64,000 nt of DNA from positions 1,036,724-1,100,723 of the forward strand of contig NC_018385.1 of assembly GCF_000208865.1 (NCBI RefSeq), in the 5' to 3' direction. The notes under the pieces are model-generated. The model saw only the letters and a program-made list of their open reading frames with translations. It had not been told where the DNA came from and ran no database searches. Shown here piece after piece: positions 23,901 through 36,831 of this stretch (position 1 is the first letter of the stretch; each line of letters opens with the position of its first letter). The stretch is from Neospora caninum Liverpool (taxonomy: Eukaryota; Apicomplexa; Conoidasida; Eucoccidiorida; Sarcocystidae). The translations under genes and the position numbers were made by a program.

Positions 23901-26814
23901 CGTCCCCGCGTCGCGTGGAAGTGTCGTCGCCGCTGTCACCCTGTGAACGCACTGCCCCGTTTAGGGGGTAAGGATCCTCTACCTCTCGCACCATTTGAGC
24001 TGATGCGTCGCTTTGGGTCGGGACAGCAGAACGAGAGCAGAGAAAGTGTCGAAATGTGGTTCGCAGGAGAAGAATTGCAACCCGTATGGCTCGCACGGGA
24101 GACCGATGTTGGCCTCGCACATCTAGCATACAGCCGGAAGAAGGTGACGACACGATGAGGGGGACCGTGTCAGTTCTGTCCCCTGCGCTTTGGTATACGT
24201 CACGACGACAAGGACACAACCTCGATGCGCCTGCTACCTCGCGATTGCAATGGTGAGGCCTGCGGGAAACGGCTAAAGTAGAGCTGTTTAGCTGGAGCCT
24301 TCCCGCTTCATTTCCCGCGACTTGCCCATCGCTGTGGACAGCTCTTCGTCGGGCCCATGCACAACAAAACCGTGTACACCGGGGACTACCGGTTGTGACT
24401 CCGTCTTGACAGATGCAGAAATCGTCGTGGACACTGACTGCGGCCGAGCACGTCTGCTCAAGCAACCTCAGATCCTGAAGTCCCGTCTTCGTCGCTGGAA
24501 TCTCTTGAGTGACGGGGACCGCGCCATGTGACACTGGCTGGTCCGCTGGTAGGTGTAGATACACTTGGGAGTCACACATGAAGACATGCGCTGCAAGCCA
24601 CCAAAGCACAGTCTGCATTTCACTTGCATCCTCTTCCAAGTCGGCGATTTTTGCCTCGTTCATCTCTCCCCTCTCTTGCTTCTCATGTTGTTGACCCTCC
24701 ACTGGTGGTCCACGAGCACGAAACAGAAACGGGAACACCTCGTCACTATTCGCCGTGGAGCTCTCGTCACCGGCCGCAGCGGCCCAGAGGACATCGAGAA
24801 GCCTTGACCGAGTTGCTGCTTCGTGCTGCTGGCGCAGCTTATGCGATATCGACCCTTGAAGCTTTCGTATTTCACCTTGCTGGCGACAGAGCTCCAGGCA
24901 TAGAAGAGGAAGAAGACTCAGCTGTTTGTGCCGCGGTGTTGGTGCGTCGCTGGCGGTTCTCCAGTCAAAGTGAATGTGCCTTCCCCATGCCACAGCTACT
25001 GCGGTCGAATGGAGAAGAAGGAGTCGGCAAAACACTTCGCGACACAGACGCAGAACTTTGGAAAAATTTCTCGAATTACGATGACGCCCCTCATTTGACC
25101 GTTGGAATCCGACCAAGTGGTGTTTACAACATGTCGAAATATGCTCACACCGGTTAAGCAACGCATGAGAAATATAGCATAAACTCCCTATCACAGGCCG
25201 TCCGATAACAACTCCTCCTAGGAAAGGCGGAGGCGAGAAAGGACGGCAAGAAAGACACAGAGATCGACTGTCTTGTTCGCTTCCCTCCGCGTCTCCGTAG
25301 AAAAACGAGGACCATGATGGTATCATCCTCGACTGTGCCTCGGGGGAAGTGAAGGCAGAGAAGAATACCTTCTCGTCCCATGCTGCTAGCGAGGGCAGCA
25401 TCAGCATAGAAGTCAAGGTTCGCGAATTTACGGCAAAAAGAGCAGACAGAGCTGGGGACAAGAGGCTGCTCTCCCGGCCTTCGTCCGTCCGTCGCCTCGC
25501 TGCGATGTTCTTCCATAGCGGAAAACACGAAAAAAGGAAGGGACAAGGAGATGGTCCGTTGCGGTGATGCTCCGGAGACGAAGAGCGAAACATGCCATTC
25601 AGTTCTGCCTCTAACTGCTCTGTGCGCTCCGCCCACAACAAGTGTTTCACAAGCCAGAAGGAAGCCTCGCGGGCCTCTCCTCCGAAAAGGCCTTCCCAGA
25701 GAGACTCCCCTAGGTGGACACTCGGCGGCTGGCGGAGTTCCGGACTCGGAGAGGCAGCTGTGCGTTTTTTGACGCGTGCCTGCTCGCCGCTCTGCCCTTT
25801 CGTTTCCTGATAAAAGAGCGGGGCAACAAGATCAGGCACAGTCGCCTGACGGCCGACACTGGTGGATGCGCGTTCTTCTCCGGGTTCGCGCGAGCAGAGA
25901 GTCGTCTGAAGAACTCCCACCCCCTCCGCACCTCGCGGGCCTACGGTGTCTTCCCAGGACCGAACGGAGAGACTGCTCTGTACACCGAGGGTGTGCACAC
26001 CAGGGGCCTCCGGTAGTGCAGGCAGCCACAGTTCTGCATTTGGCGATGGAGCAGAAGCAATCTCTGCAGTGGAAAGCGGAAAGGAAAGGGAAAAGGCCCC
26101 GGGAGCAGATAAAGCGGACCTCCCGCAGTTTGTCTCTCCGGCTGAACAATCGAGGCCATGCGGCTCTGCTGTGTCTGCGTTCCTACACCCGCCAGACTGA
26201 GAGATGCAGCCCTCTGTGTCAGGGGAAGAAGAATGAGACGACGAGCACGAAAGAGAGGAGACGAAAGACAGTGATGGGGCGCCGGCAGGGCCAGGAAGCG
26301 TCGGAAAGCTGCAGCACGGACCACGGTCCCCAAGTGACACATCGTCGACAGGAAGCGCTTCAGCGAGTAGTCCAGGTGAGGGCTGCGGCACGACTCCTGG
26401 AGACGAATGCGAAGAAACAGAGGGAGAGAGCGAACCATGGGAACATGGTATATAGACTCGACTCGGAAAGGACGAATCCGACAAACAGAGGCTTCCCCAC
26501 CATCTTTCGAACGCTTCGCCGGTTTCCGCTGTGAGCGCGCCAGTAGCAGCGGAGCCCAATTTAGGATCTCTTTCCTCTGTCGCACATTTATCGCTTCTGG
26601 TCTCGAGGATCCCCACTGGCCAGCTGGAGCCCGCCCACTCTTCGCTGTCGCCCCCGCACCCCTTGGTCGCGTCTGCAATCTCCACTACACCGTCACGCCC
26701 AGACGCCTTGGGGCCAGGTGTCGGCAATTCCTGGACGGCGCCCCCGGCGTTTTCCGGCGTCCCCAGAGGCAACTCATCGTGTCCTGCGGCCAACGGAGAG
26801 ACGGATGCAGACAT
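20963..26814 (-). CDS. large two-exon protein of unknown function
   Basis: I do not recognise this protein. Exon 1 runs 26814 to 23827 and exon 2 runs 23050 to 20963. The donor at 23826 (GTAAGC) and the acceptor after a TTTTTCAG tract at 23051 are both phase 0, so two long open frames join into about 1,691 residues. Without that splice, exon 1 would run to a stop at 23776 and exon 2 would lack a start near its coding part. The N-terminal 350 residues are Ser/Pro/Gly-rich, then come more ordered segments (for example FWLVKHLLWAERTEQLEAEL and EMQTVLWWLAAHVF). Both sides of the junction contain strand-like pieces of the form hydrophobic-DGR (FLDDGRVTL before it, FLAADGRLL after it), which hint at a beta-propeller. 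The frame is open upstream to 26934 and an acceptor-like CCACAG lies near 26886, so a further 5' exon with a basic stretch (KRPDKRKR) is possible. Convergent with GPDH across the 15-kb tract; divergent from the 29.3-kb gene. Confidence 0.65.
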
Positions 26815-26934
26815 TTCGAAGGGAAAAGTTTGAAAAGACCCTGAGTGCTCGTGGGACCTCTTCCGCTTGTCAGGCCTCTTCACTCCTGGCTGTGGACGGG
26901 CGGCAGACGGAAAAACAAGGAGACATCCAACCAC

Positions 26935-29286
26935 CAGTCAGCCTCCTTCCTGCTGCGGTTGTCGAAGAAAGGAGCTCCTGCCGCTGAGGGTCATCGCCAA
27001 GAAAGGGACGGGGTGGTTTGGATCCACTGCTGATGCAACGAGACTATCTTTACCTTCGTACAATGACACAGCACACTCCGGAAAACAGCCACCACCGGCA
27101 AAGAGGCCACCTACCACACAAGACGGGAAACTGGAGTTCTAGTTTGCATCTGCGGGGCTCTTGGGAGCTCCGGTTAACGGAGGAAAACAATTAATCGAGT
27201 CCCAAGTCGTTTAGGCACGGAATCGTCCTTCCGGACGGAAAAAATCTTGCGCCCCGCGCGCAAATGAGCCAGCGAGCCTGGCGCGGTGCGTACAGTCGAG
27301 GAAATGCGCTGCGCGGGCGGCACGGCCGAGCCTGTGTGTTCAACGTGAAAAGGGGACACAAGCTCCAGATGCGATGGTATGAAAGGCAAAAAGTTCTGAA
27401 CCGCTGCCACACGAAAGGACAAATCTGAAGTAGACAGCGTGCGGCCTGCGCGCTTTGGCGGCTCTCTGACTCAAGCAGTCAAGACACGTCGGGGCTCTGG
27501 GTACGAGCAGGATTCCGTGGACTATGCCCGGTCACCGGGGAATTTGACATGTCAGCAGAAGGCGGCAGACTCAGTCTGAAGAGCAGCTGTAGCCACGAGA
27601 ACAGATCAATGCGCGCAACCTGTAAACAAAACGCGCACGGCCACGAATCGACGCATGTACTCGGCCGAACCGCGAGTGGCTGTCGTCCACGACGACCGCT
27701 TATGCGATGTCTTCGTTCGCCGCGACGGAACGAATTCAGTTATAGATGTGTCCCTTCTTTCCTTACTCGTTTGTCGTCACTTCACCACGAGCAGGACCGG
27801 GAAGTCAAAAGACACACGTTTCTCAAGCGCCACCAGTGTGGTAGTGCCTCGGCTTCGCTGGAAGACCGAACGAGACGCGGTGTTGTTGACTTCGACAGCG
27901 AGTCGCGCGATCGTGTGCGAGCGTGGCACATCTGCGACATTGGCCGCGACACGTAAACGCATTGAGTTTGTTCAAAAAGCAGAGAATGCGTCTGAGGGGC
28001 TGCATCTGTCGGAGAGAGACAAGCAGCCAGCTGGCTACTCTGGCAAGCGACTACGCGCAGTGGTGACCACGTCCGTGTTTGACTGCTCTTTTTAGGCCCA
28101 GCCACATGCGTCGGGCATTTTGCATGCGACTTTCCGCTCGACGCTGTTTGGCATCTCGCTGAACTGTGTCTCGGAGGCCGTTTGGCGCACCGATTTGTGT
28201 TCCGGCTGCTGGGGATTTTTTCTCGAGTGAAGACACCTATCCGACGCACCTAAACTCCCCTTTCCAGTGGAAAGCTACTTGTCTCGCTCAACGTGTCGCC
28301 GGTCCACACCGCGGCGCTTGCTCACGGAAGGAGCGGGGGTGGAGCGCAACGGCACGAGGGACTGGAGATCCAAGCACACCACTTTTTTAGTTGCCAGTAA
28401 CTCGCTTCTTCTCGTTTTATGCCTCAGGAAGCGCTCGAGTTCCTTGGTATAAGCCCCGTACCAGTGGAGGATGGCGTCGTGTTCATCCTAGCCCCTTTCT
28501 GATGCAGTCGCCGTCCCGCGACGGTGGCAGGCGCGACCACGACCTAGTTTCCTGTTCTCGCTCGCTGCACGGTTGGGTTTCTGTCTTTTCTGCTCCTTTC
28601 GTGTCCTCTTTCCGTTGGCCTAGACAGGAGCGGTCCTCAACCGATATTGGAAGGGGGACATCCGCACTCCCCTTCGTCGTCTTCGGACTGCCCAGTTATC
28701 GCTCTTCTTCCGGCTCGTTTCTACTCTCCTCCAGAAAAGGACAAGGGAAAGAGGAGGCGACGGGAGAGACTAAAGAACGGAATGTACCCTGACAGTGAGA
28801 CTAGCATTCGGCGTGCACCATTCCTCCAAACTCCGGTTCGAAGCAGAATGGCGGGAGCGGCTGCAGTGTTAACCCTGGCCTTCCGCTTTCCTGCTGGCCG
28901 CTTCCGCTGTCGTTAAAAAAGAGTTTGATCCTGGTCCAGTTGTCGTTGCTGCGCCGCCCCGGTCTTGGATTGTCTGTGCTCCCTACTTCCGCCACTCTTT
29001 TTCCTTCGTTGTTCCACTTACACGCCTCCTCTTGTTCCGGGGGTTCCCGGTTGCTTCTTCTTGCGGCTTCTGCCTCGACTGGCTTTCTGCGTATTCTTCA
29101 CCCACTTCTGTTCCTAGGGGATCCTTGGCGCGTTCTCCACGCGTTCCCTTTCCGCCCTTCACACACGTGCTGGTCTTTGTCGTTTCCGCCTTCCTGGTCC
29201 GCCTGCTCGGGTCGCCTCCCCCCTCCGTCCCGCCCTTTTGCTCTCCCTCTCTCCTCGCTGCCTGCCGTCTCTCTTCGGGCGTCCAG
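26935..29286. promoter_or_regulatory. divergent intergenic region, likely shared promoter
   Basis: The region separates the minus-strand gene starting near 26814 from the plus-strand gene starting at 29287, so it should hold both promoters and 5' leaders. It is GC-rich and contains only short overlapping frames without protein features. From about 28.2 kb onward the plus strand becomes pyrimidine-rich, which suggests that the rightward transcript begins before the ATG. No TATA box stands out, as expected for this group. Confidence 0.5.
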
Positions 29287-32200
29287 ATGGCTGCAGTGGT
29301 TGCCGGCGGCGGAGCGCCTCCGCCACCCCGGCCGAACGCGCCGGCGGCAGCGCCGCGGAACCAGCCGCCTGGAGGCTCCAAGGGTCAGTTTCCGACTCGC
29401 GAGGACTCTCCGCGCATGCGCGTGAGGTTCTTTTGAGTGGAAAGGCGCGCGCGCGCCATAGGAAGAGATTTCGCTGCTCTCAGGAACGGAGACGTGTGCG
29501 CGCTCCTGGAAACCACCAGAGGGACGACTCCGGTGCTACCAGAGACACCTGACGAACAGGGGCAGCGTAGGACAGCAGCGTGTTGGCCTAGGAAGGCAGT
29601 TCTCGTGTCTCCTGTCGGATGGCCACAGCTTCTTGCCGGTCTGCGCGTCCCCCGCGTTTGCTCTGCTACAGGCGCTTACTTGTCCTCTCTCTCTCTCTAG
29701 CGGTTTTTCGTCCACGTCCACTCCCTGCTCTTCCTCCGTCCTCGTCCTCTGCCTGCTTCGGTGCCTTTGCGGGGTTTTCTCCGTCATGTGCGTTCCGCGT
29801 TTTGATGTTTTCGCCTGTGTGCACGCTGTAGGTCAAAGCCCTGTCGACACGACCATGGTTTACCTCATTTGCTGCAAAAACTTCTGGACCGATATCTTGA
29901 GAGTCACGTAAGCTGTATGGCCGTCTCTGGATGTGCGACCGTTTTTCGCTTTCTCTCCTCGCGACCCTCTTGTCGGTGACGTGTCTCCTCTCGTCTTTTC
30001 CGTTTCCACCCGCCACTGTGCTTCCTCTAGGCGTACAGTGCATCTGTGTGTCCTCTCTACTCTTTGCATACATCCCCCGTCGGACATGTCTTGGTGCTCG
30101 AAAGTTCTTTCCCTTCTCTCTGCTCGTGCCTTTTGTCTTCTGTTGTGTCCCCCCCGCTCTGGCTTTCCGTCTTCTCCGTCGTCTTCCACTCTTCGTTCCG
30201 TTACTCCGTGTGCGCTTGATTCTCTCGTTTCGTCAGCGTTTTTTTGCGGGGACTTCTCTGTCGTTTCCTGTTGCCCAGCCTTTTTCTGCGCTGCTGCCTC
30301 CACGCCTTTCCTCTGTGGTCCTGTCTTTCTGCGTCGGCTCCTCTGTTCAAATCGGCCGCAGGATTGTTTCCTACTTTTTCTGGGTCGGCCTCCTCTACCT
30401 CCTCGGAGCCATCGTCCTTGTCACAGGTGCGCTGACCGTAGCCACGACCAAGTCAGAGGGGCGGTGGACACTGAGCGCCGGAGAAGGCAGGAAAGAGCAG
30501 CCTGATGGGCGGGACGTCGGCGAAACCCGCGTGTGTTTCTTCTCTCGTCTCCTTCCAGGTTTCCAGTATACGGTGCCTCGAGTCGATACGGAGATTGCTT
30601 GTCCTATGAAGCCCAGTGTCTACCTCTTCTCCGGCGCGTGGTTTTTGCAGGTAAGAGAGACATGTCAATGCAGGATGAGCTGGGGCTGTACATGCAAGAC
30701 GTCTAGCTAGTCATCGCTGGACGGAGCCCCGACGTCTGTGGGTGGGCACTGGGCAGGTGCCTGTATCCTTACTTCATAATTACATTTTGCGGATACCTGT
30801 GTTTTTGATAAACAGTCGCTTGAACTTTTTAGTTGCAGCCGGCCCGCCTCCGCGTGAATCTGTCGATCAAGTCATCTGCAGCGTCGCGCCGGTTCACGCG
30901 GCCACTCTGCGTCGCCTTTCTCGGGGCGTGCATGCATGCGAACGCTCGCCTGCTTGTCGGAACGGGGGCGCAGAAAGTTTGTGTGTAGATCATTCTGCCG
31001 GCCTCTATCTGCATGTATTCATGGGCGATGGGCACGTCTTTCTCCATCGCAGATCTTGGCGTAGAATCGCCCTTTCTCTTTCCGAGCGCGTGCACGTCCT
31101 GGCACTTCTCGTGTCTGGCGCTCTTTCGTTTTCGTTTGTTCGCTCCGCCCTCCGGGTGAACCGACTCTTCCGTCCTGGAGAGGCAGAGGAAACGGAGGAA
31201 AGCCTGTTTGTTTCCTTTGCGCGGCGCACGTCTCGGAATGGAGGCGCGGGGATTAAATAAACACAGGAGACGTCCCCGACGTCCCTCTCCCCTTCTGCGT
31301 GGAGTCCTGCTCGTTTTCTCTCTGCAGAGCCTTGTTCTCTTCTTCACATGCTGGGGTTACTCAACCATCAGTGCGTCCTCCTCGTAAGTTAAATTGCAAT
31401 AGCTGCATGGCAACCGGCTCGCACATTCCTGCCGCTGCGTCCTTCCACCTGACTCTTTCAAGTCGTCCGGACCGCGTTTGCCGTTCTTCTCTTCTCTCCT
31501 GTCAGCTGGGCAACCAACCCTCCGTGTGGTATTGCGTACAACTCTGTGTTCAGAATCCGGCGTCTGTCCTCGGTTTTCCCGTCTCCATGTCCCTCTCTCC
31601 TCCCTCCGGGCGTCCTCGCACGCTTGCCTCTGTGTTTGCCTTTGTCGCCCTTCGCCCTCGTTTTGTTCTTTCTTGGAATCGCGTTCACGTTCCCCTGCTT
31701 AGGTATCCGGAAGTTCCTCTACGCGTCCCTTCTCCCGCTCCATAGCGACTCGGGCTTTCCACAGTCCACTCCCTCTCTGCCAGTGTGTCTCTCTTAATGT
31801 CTCTCTCCACTTGGGCCTTTTGGCCTGCATCTTCTCCTTTTCGCGTGTTTGCTTCGCCATGCGTTTCCACGTTATCGATCTCTGTTGTTTTTCGCTCTGG
31901 CAGCACCGCGTCGGTCTCGACGCCTGCGCCCATCGACGACAGCCAAGCGACCGGCCTCCGCTTCGAGCGTCTCACGACGGGGTTGTCTGTGCTGGGCGTT
32001 TTCGTGAAGACCGTGCCGACTTGGATTCGCCTCTTTCACGTATTCAACATGTGCCAAACAATCGTTTGGATCCTTGATCTTCTTCTCCTCCCGGAATGCA
32101 ATGAATCAGGGTTGAGGTGGATTGTGGGTAAGACTCTCGAGTTGCCGAAGGCGCAGTCGAGGCTCGTCGCCGTCGTGACATAGCACCAATCGTCTTTAGC

Positions 32201-34017
32201 CGCCTTCTTGGCACATCTTCGTCCCTTTTCCCCTAACGCGTCTCTTTTGCTTGTTCTTGCTCGCACTTCCCATCATCACCGTCTTCCGCTCTTCCTCTCA
32301 CCCCCGTCGTTTTCTTCCTGATGGTCGCCTCTCATTGCTCATCGCCACGCTTCATTCTCTCTCGCCGTTCTTTTTCGGCCTGCGCATCCTCGTCTGGCCT
32401 TTTTCCTTCCCCTCAGCGTGCGTTCTGTTCCTGGCACTCGTCGATTTGTTTCGCGCATGCGGATACTCTTCGCTTTCGTCGTGTTTCGTCCCGAGGCCCT
32501 CGCGCGTGTTTTCGTTCCGTGTCTACGCCGTCCTGCGTCCGTGGCGGTTTCGGGCCTTGCCTTTTCGTCTTTGCTCTCTAGCTGGCAGCGGCTCTCGCAC
32601 CCTGAGCTTTCCTTCTTCTTGTCTGCATGCAGCGATCATTCTCGTCTTCTGGTGGATCGTCGTCGCGGTCGGCGTCCTCGCGAAGCGGCGCATCTTCGTG
32701 CCGCCTGCCCTCTATGACCCCATTCGTCCCGGTGAGGAAAAGGAGACGGTGGAAGCTGGGGAATCCACCAGGGGGCGGGCGAAGCAGAGAATGAGACGAA
32801 GAAAAGTGGATCGGAAGCGGCGATAGACGCCAGGCAGAGAACGGGGGGAGGGGGAAAGAACACCGAAAAGACAGAGACGGAAGCCAGGAAGGCACGCAGA
32901 CCCACCGGAAGACGGGTGTCTCTGAAAGCGCAAACAGGCTCAAGCCTTCCTTTTGATGAACGCTCGCCAAGCACTCGAACGTGACGCCGCCCGCCCAGCA
33001 CTCCATTAAGTCCCGAGGGAACCCCGCTCCTGTTCAGCTGGTCCTGACAAGCCGTTGGCCATGTCTCGACTGGCCACGTAATGCCGCTTTGGAAATTACG
33101 CGAAAGTTCCCACCGCGAAAACCGTATCCGGGCGAGTGGATCTTTCTCCTTTCCTTCGCCTTCAGTTGATGAGGTTCACGCACCTTGGGTGGAGGTGTTC
33201 GCTCTGCATTTTCTCTCCTGAATCGGCCAAGAAGGATCCCAGATTCATACCTGATTGTCTTTGGTATATTAATGCATGGTGTTCAATTGGTTCTATTTCC
33301 CTGTTTTTTTCTCCTTGCGATCGCCCTCCGAGAGTCGTTGCGACCCCGTGTTGGTTTCTCGGGTGTCTGCGTCACTGCGGTCCATCCTTTCTTGACTCTT
33401 TTCCTTTGCCTTCTTTGCACAGGACAGGGGGCTCTCCGATCTATACGGGTACGTCTTTCTATGCTGCGGAGACTGCCTTTCTCTCGAGCCGCCGCTGTCC
33501 CCTGGACGTTCTCCCCCGCCGTTGACACTGTTCTCTGTCGCGTCGCCATCACGCAGTTCCTTCGTTGTATTCGCCTCTGCCGCCGTGCCGGGGGCGCCGT
33601 CCCTTGTCACTTTCGTTTCCCCGCGTGCGCTGGTCTCCTACGCCTCTTCCGTTTTCCGTCTTCTTTTTCACGTGCGTCATGGTGCGGCGCCAGTCGGCTC
33701 GTTTCTCTCCGCTCCGCCCGTCTCGCTTTACCCGACGCTGCCTCGTCGATCTTCCTTTCCGTCCGCGACTCTGTTGTTCAACATGCATCGCCACTACGGC
33801 CATACTCTCAGAGAACAGGTGCCTGGCGTCGCCGCGTCTCCATATGCCGCCTGCATCTCCCGGAGAGTGTGTTCCTGTGCCTTCGGCGGGGGCGTTCAGA
33901 TGTGTTTGCGTTTCGTTTTGTGTCTTTTGTGCCTGCAGCATTTGCTTCGAGGATTTGGGCCTTGACGGCGAGCACACCTCTCTTGCCGACCGCGTCCGTC
34001 GCGGTGCCCCGGAGTAG
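29287..34017 (+). CDS. four-pass membrane protein of unknown function, ten exons
   Basis: Not assignable to a family I know. Exons: 29287-29383, 29832-29907, 30362-30426, 30559-30650, 31328-31383, 31904-32127, 32633-32731, 33166-33194, 33423-33448, 33939-34017. All have GT..AG ends and matching phases, giving 280 residues. Residues 1-33 are Pro/Ala/Gly-rich. Hydrophobic segments lie at about 59-79, 99-122, 170-191 and 200-221, the last followed by a basic AKRRIF stop-transfer. The C-terminal tail of about 55 residues is hydrophilic and acidic (PPALYDPIRP, then LGLDGEHTSLADRV). If exon 7 is read through instead, the frame stops at 32826 with a basic, low-complexity tail. I prefer the spliced version because exons 8-10 have strong polypyrimidine acceptors, join in phase and give a coherent acidic tail. 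Probably an endomembrane or surface protein. Exons 1-6 are more secure than the three small 3' exons. Confidence 0.7.
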
Positions 34018-36831
34018 TTATTTTTCAACTCCGTCCTGCCGTTTCGCATGCTTCTCGGTGTATTCTTCTGCTTCCACTCCTTGCACCACAGGTTCTTCGT
34101 TCTTCCCTGTTTCTCTCGCTCTTCCGCCACTCTCTCGACACGTGTCCTTTCCTTCCGTCCTTCCTCTCCTCTCAGTGTCGGGTTTCCTCCTAATGTCAGT
34201 CTCTCCTGGCGGTTAGATCGTCTAAAAGTCCCTCCTGTGTCGTTTTCAAAACGCTTTTTTCGCGTCGTCTGGATCGCCGTCGTCGTGCTGCTGTGACGAG
34301 CGCGCCCCATGGTTCTCCGTGTCTCTCGTTGGATACAAAGAAAATGCAGTACGCCGGAGGTTCGGTGTTCCCAGCCTTCGGCGACGCTTCTGACTCAAAT
34401 CGAGGTCTTCTGAACTATCAAGGGATAACGCCGCGTGTGCGTCTTTCCAAAGACTGCTGCTGCGTCGGCTGTGATACGAGCATGCACCCGCGTCGGTTGT
34501 GGTGTCGGACAGTGGGGGTGGGGGAAAAGGCCAGACAGGTTAACGGGAAGATGCTCGCGTGGGAATTACTTTTTCGGGGTATAGGAATGGAAATGCCCGA
34601 TAAAAAAGCCTGTCTCATTGGAACACCGGCCGTGCGGCTCCAAGTGGGATGCACCAGCACCTGGCTTCACGCGTGTTCTTCCCGAGCTCCGTTCTCTAGC
34701 TCGACCCCGAATCGCGGCCATTTTGCACAGATGATGTAGCGTTTTTGCGGGGATCCTGGAGTGACTGGCACTACAGTTATCCGGGCTACACACGTGGAAC
34801 AGACTAACGAATAGCTAGCGCCGAGGCTAGTGGGCGTCGTGGAGACACGAGAAACGCTTGGCGAGCGACACGGACACCAGAAACGTTTGCGTAGGCGCCG
34901 CGCCATCGAGGGAAACGCCCTCAGAAGTTGTGTGCAAACTGGACCTAGAGGGCAACAAAGGATTTCAGGAAGTGCTTTCTGAGAAGAAAGAAAGGGCCCA
35001 CATGCGCGCGACCTCACAGGCCACAAAAACAACAAAGCACACGCACATAGAAGTATGCTTACACAGACCCATATAACGCAATGTGCGTGTACATGCATCC
35101 ACAGGAATAGCCACACGCTAATGTAGCGGTCGACACGTATATTTATACGTTAGTCGGTCAAACTATGTAACATACATGCATGTATACATTTATGCATATA
35201 TACATTTGCATTTCCCTTCATATGAGCACGCAGGGGAGCATCTCTGTTTTTGCTCGGCTCTTGCTGTCCTCGACTCTCTACCGGTATTCCGTCCGAGCTA
35301 GCGAGACACTTGGAAACAAACTTGCAGGCTTTTACAAATGAGGCATTGGGTACGCGAACAAGGCAGCACGGGAGGAGTTCAAGGGGCGAGAGCGTAAGGA
35401 AGCCGCGAGTTTCCTACTGTGCCGGAGGCTGCCTTTTCCGCGCTCGGCCTCCACGTGCAAGTTTGCGAAAGGCCATCGGACTTTTTTATCGCTCGGGTGT
35501 CTTTCTTTTCACGACTGTTCTAAACGCTGATTCGTCTTCCAATCTTTGTGTTTTTGTGTGGCCCACTCGTCAGAGGAGAGACGCAGGGACGATTTTCTCT
35601 GAGCTTTCTGCTCTGTCCTTTGGGCGAAAGATGGATGCATGCCCTCTTCATGTTCTGCAGGCGAGGAAAAAACAGTGACCACTGAATTTCCTACCCAGAG
35701 AAAAAACTTGCACGAAGCCCCACGGAGAGCGAGCGGCAAAGTTGCCGCTACACAGCCTCTCTCGATCTTCTCGGGATAAGGGCGAGAGATTGTCCCGTTC
35801 GTGTATGTGCCGGCGACAGACACAGAAGGCTCCTTACACGGTTATTTCTTTTCAGAATATATCCCGCCTCACGGCGGAGATAGAGCGTTTTCTCGTTCGG
35901 CCAACTGGCAAAAAGAAGAAATGCGAGTCCACACGTTTACAGAAAACAGAATCAGTTTCCCTTTTTCCCGGTTATCGCTGCTAAGACGGTGGCATCCACT
36001 GCACGCATTACTTCGACACGACTACACGTGAGCGTCTTTCTCCTTCTACGAAGGTACATCTTTTAGCTGCCCTGACGTTCTCTGGCGTCTCCCCATCTCC
36101 TGCCTCCCCCATTTGCTCCCTCACAGAGCCTACTGGATCGTGCACCTGTGGCTGCAGATATTCACAAGTTTTCTCTCAACTCGGCATTTGCGGTCCACAG
36201 GCGCAGAAAACGCGCATTCAAAGACAATGTGTAAACGGAAGATCGCGTGTGTGCTTGATATCACGCTTTGTCTTCTAGACAGACGTCCTCAGAGATCGAG
36301 GATCCTCCGTCGTGGCGTCTGAGAGCTTCTACGGGATGGTAAGTTTCTCGTCTGTGAAAGTGGACACACAGACGCAACGTGAGAAAAAACAGAAGATAAA
36401 TAAAGGAGGCAACGCATTTAGCAAATAAAGCACGGTCTTCGAGCTGCAGTACAGACGGCATGAAATCTACACACCGACTACCTAACTGCATGTGTGAAGG
36501 TAACCTCTCTATCTGTCTATCTATCTATGAGCGATGCAAATGCGCAGGCAGACACCATGATACCTATGTCGATAAATGTGAATACGGGTTCTATATGGCA
36601 GAAGGCGCCAGTAAGCGGGACGAGCATCTCGTGGGGCAGATGTAGCGAATTGCATGCACGAAGAAAGGACAGAAAACGCATTGTCCTTCGTTTGCGCCTG
36701 TGGACAATATCGGATAGGTTTGCTAGCTTCAGAGAGTGAAACGTTCCCGGCGAGGAGGCAAGTTGTGTACTACCGCCTCGCCTGGTCCCCTAGCCGCGAG
36801 TCGGCGTATCCCGCGACTCCTTGCCGCCGAC
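34018..36831. other. convergent intergenic region, 3' flanks
   Basis: Lies between the ends of two converging genes. The plus strand is pyrimidine-rich to about 34.3 kb, consistent with the 3' untranslated region of the upstream gene. The rest shows no coding signal I can support. An AT-rich patch with TACATGCATGTATA-like repeats lies at about 35.13-35.22 kb. Confidence 0.5.
35126..35222. repeat. AT-rich ATGCATGTATA-type simple repeat
   Basis: Degenerate ATGCATGTATA/TATACAT units in an intergenic stretch between converging genes. Similar short patches occur at about 37.55-37.60 kb and 45.44-45.69 kb. Probably simple sequence without function. Confidence 0.5.

Noticed and set aside
33185..34216. 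343-codon plus-strand frame with hydrophobic look
   Set aside because: Pyrimidine-rich DNA translates into Phe/Leu/Ser/Pro and mimics membrane segments. The supported small exons here use different frames.
33549..34310. 253-codon minus-strand frame
   Set aside because: Reverse shadow of the same biased sequence: Arg/Glu/Thr-rich, with no motif and no splice support.
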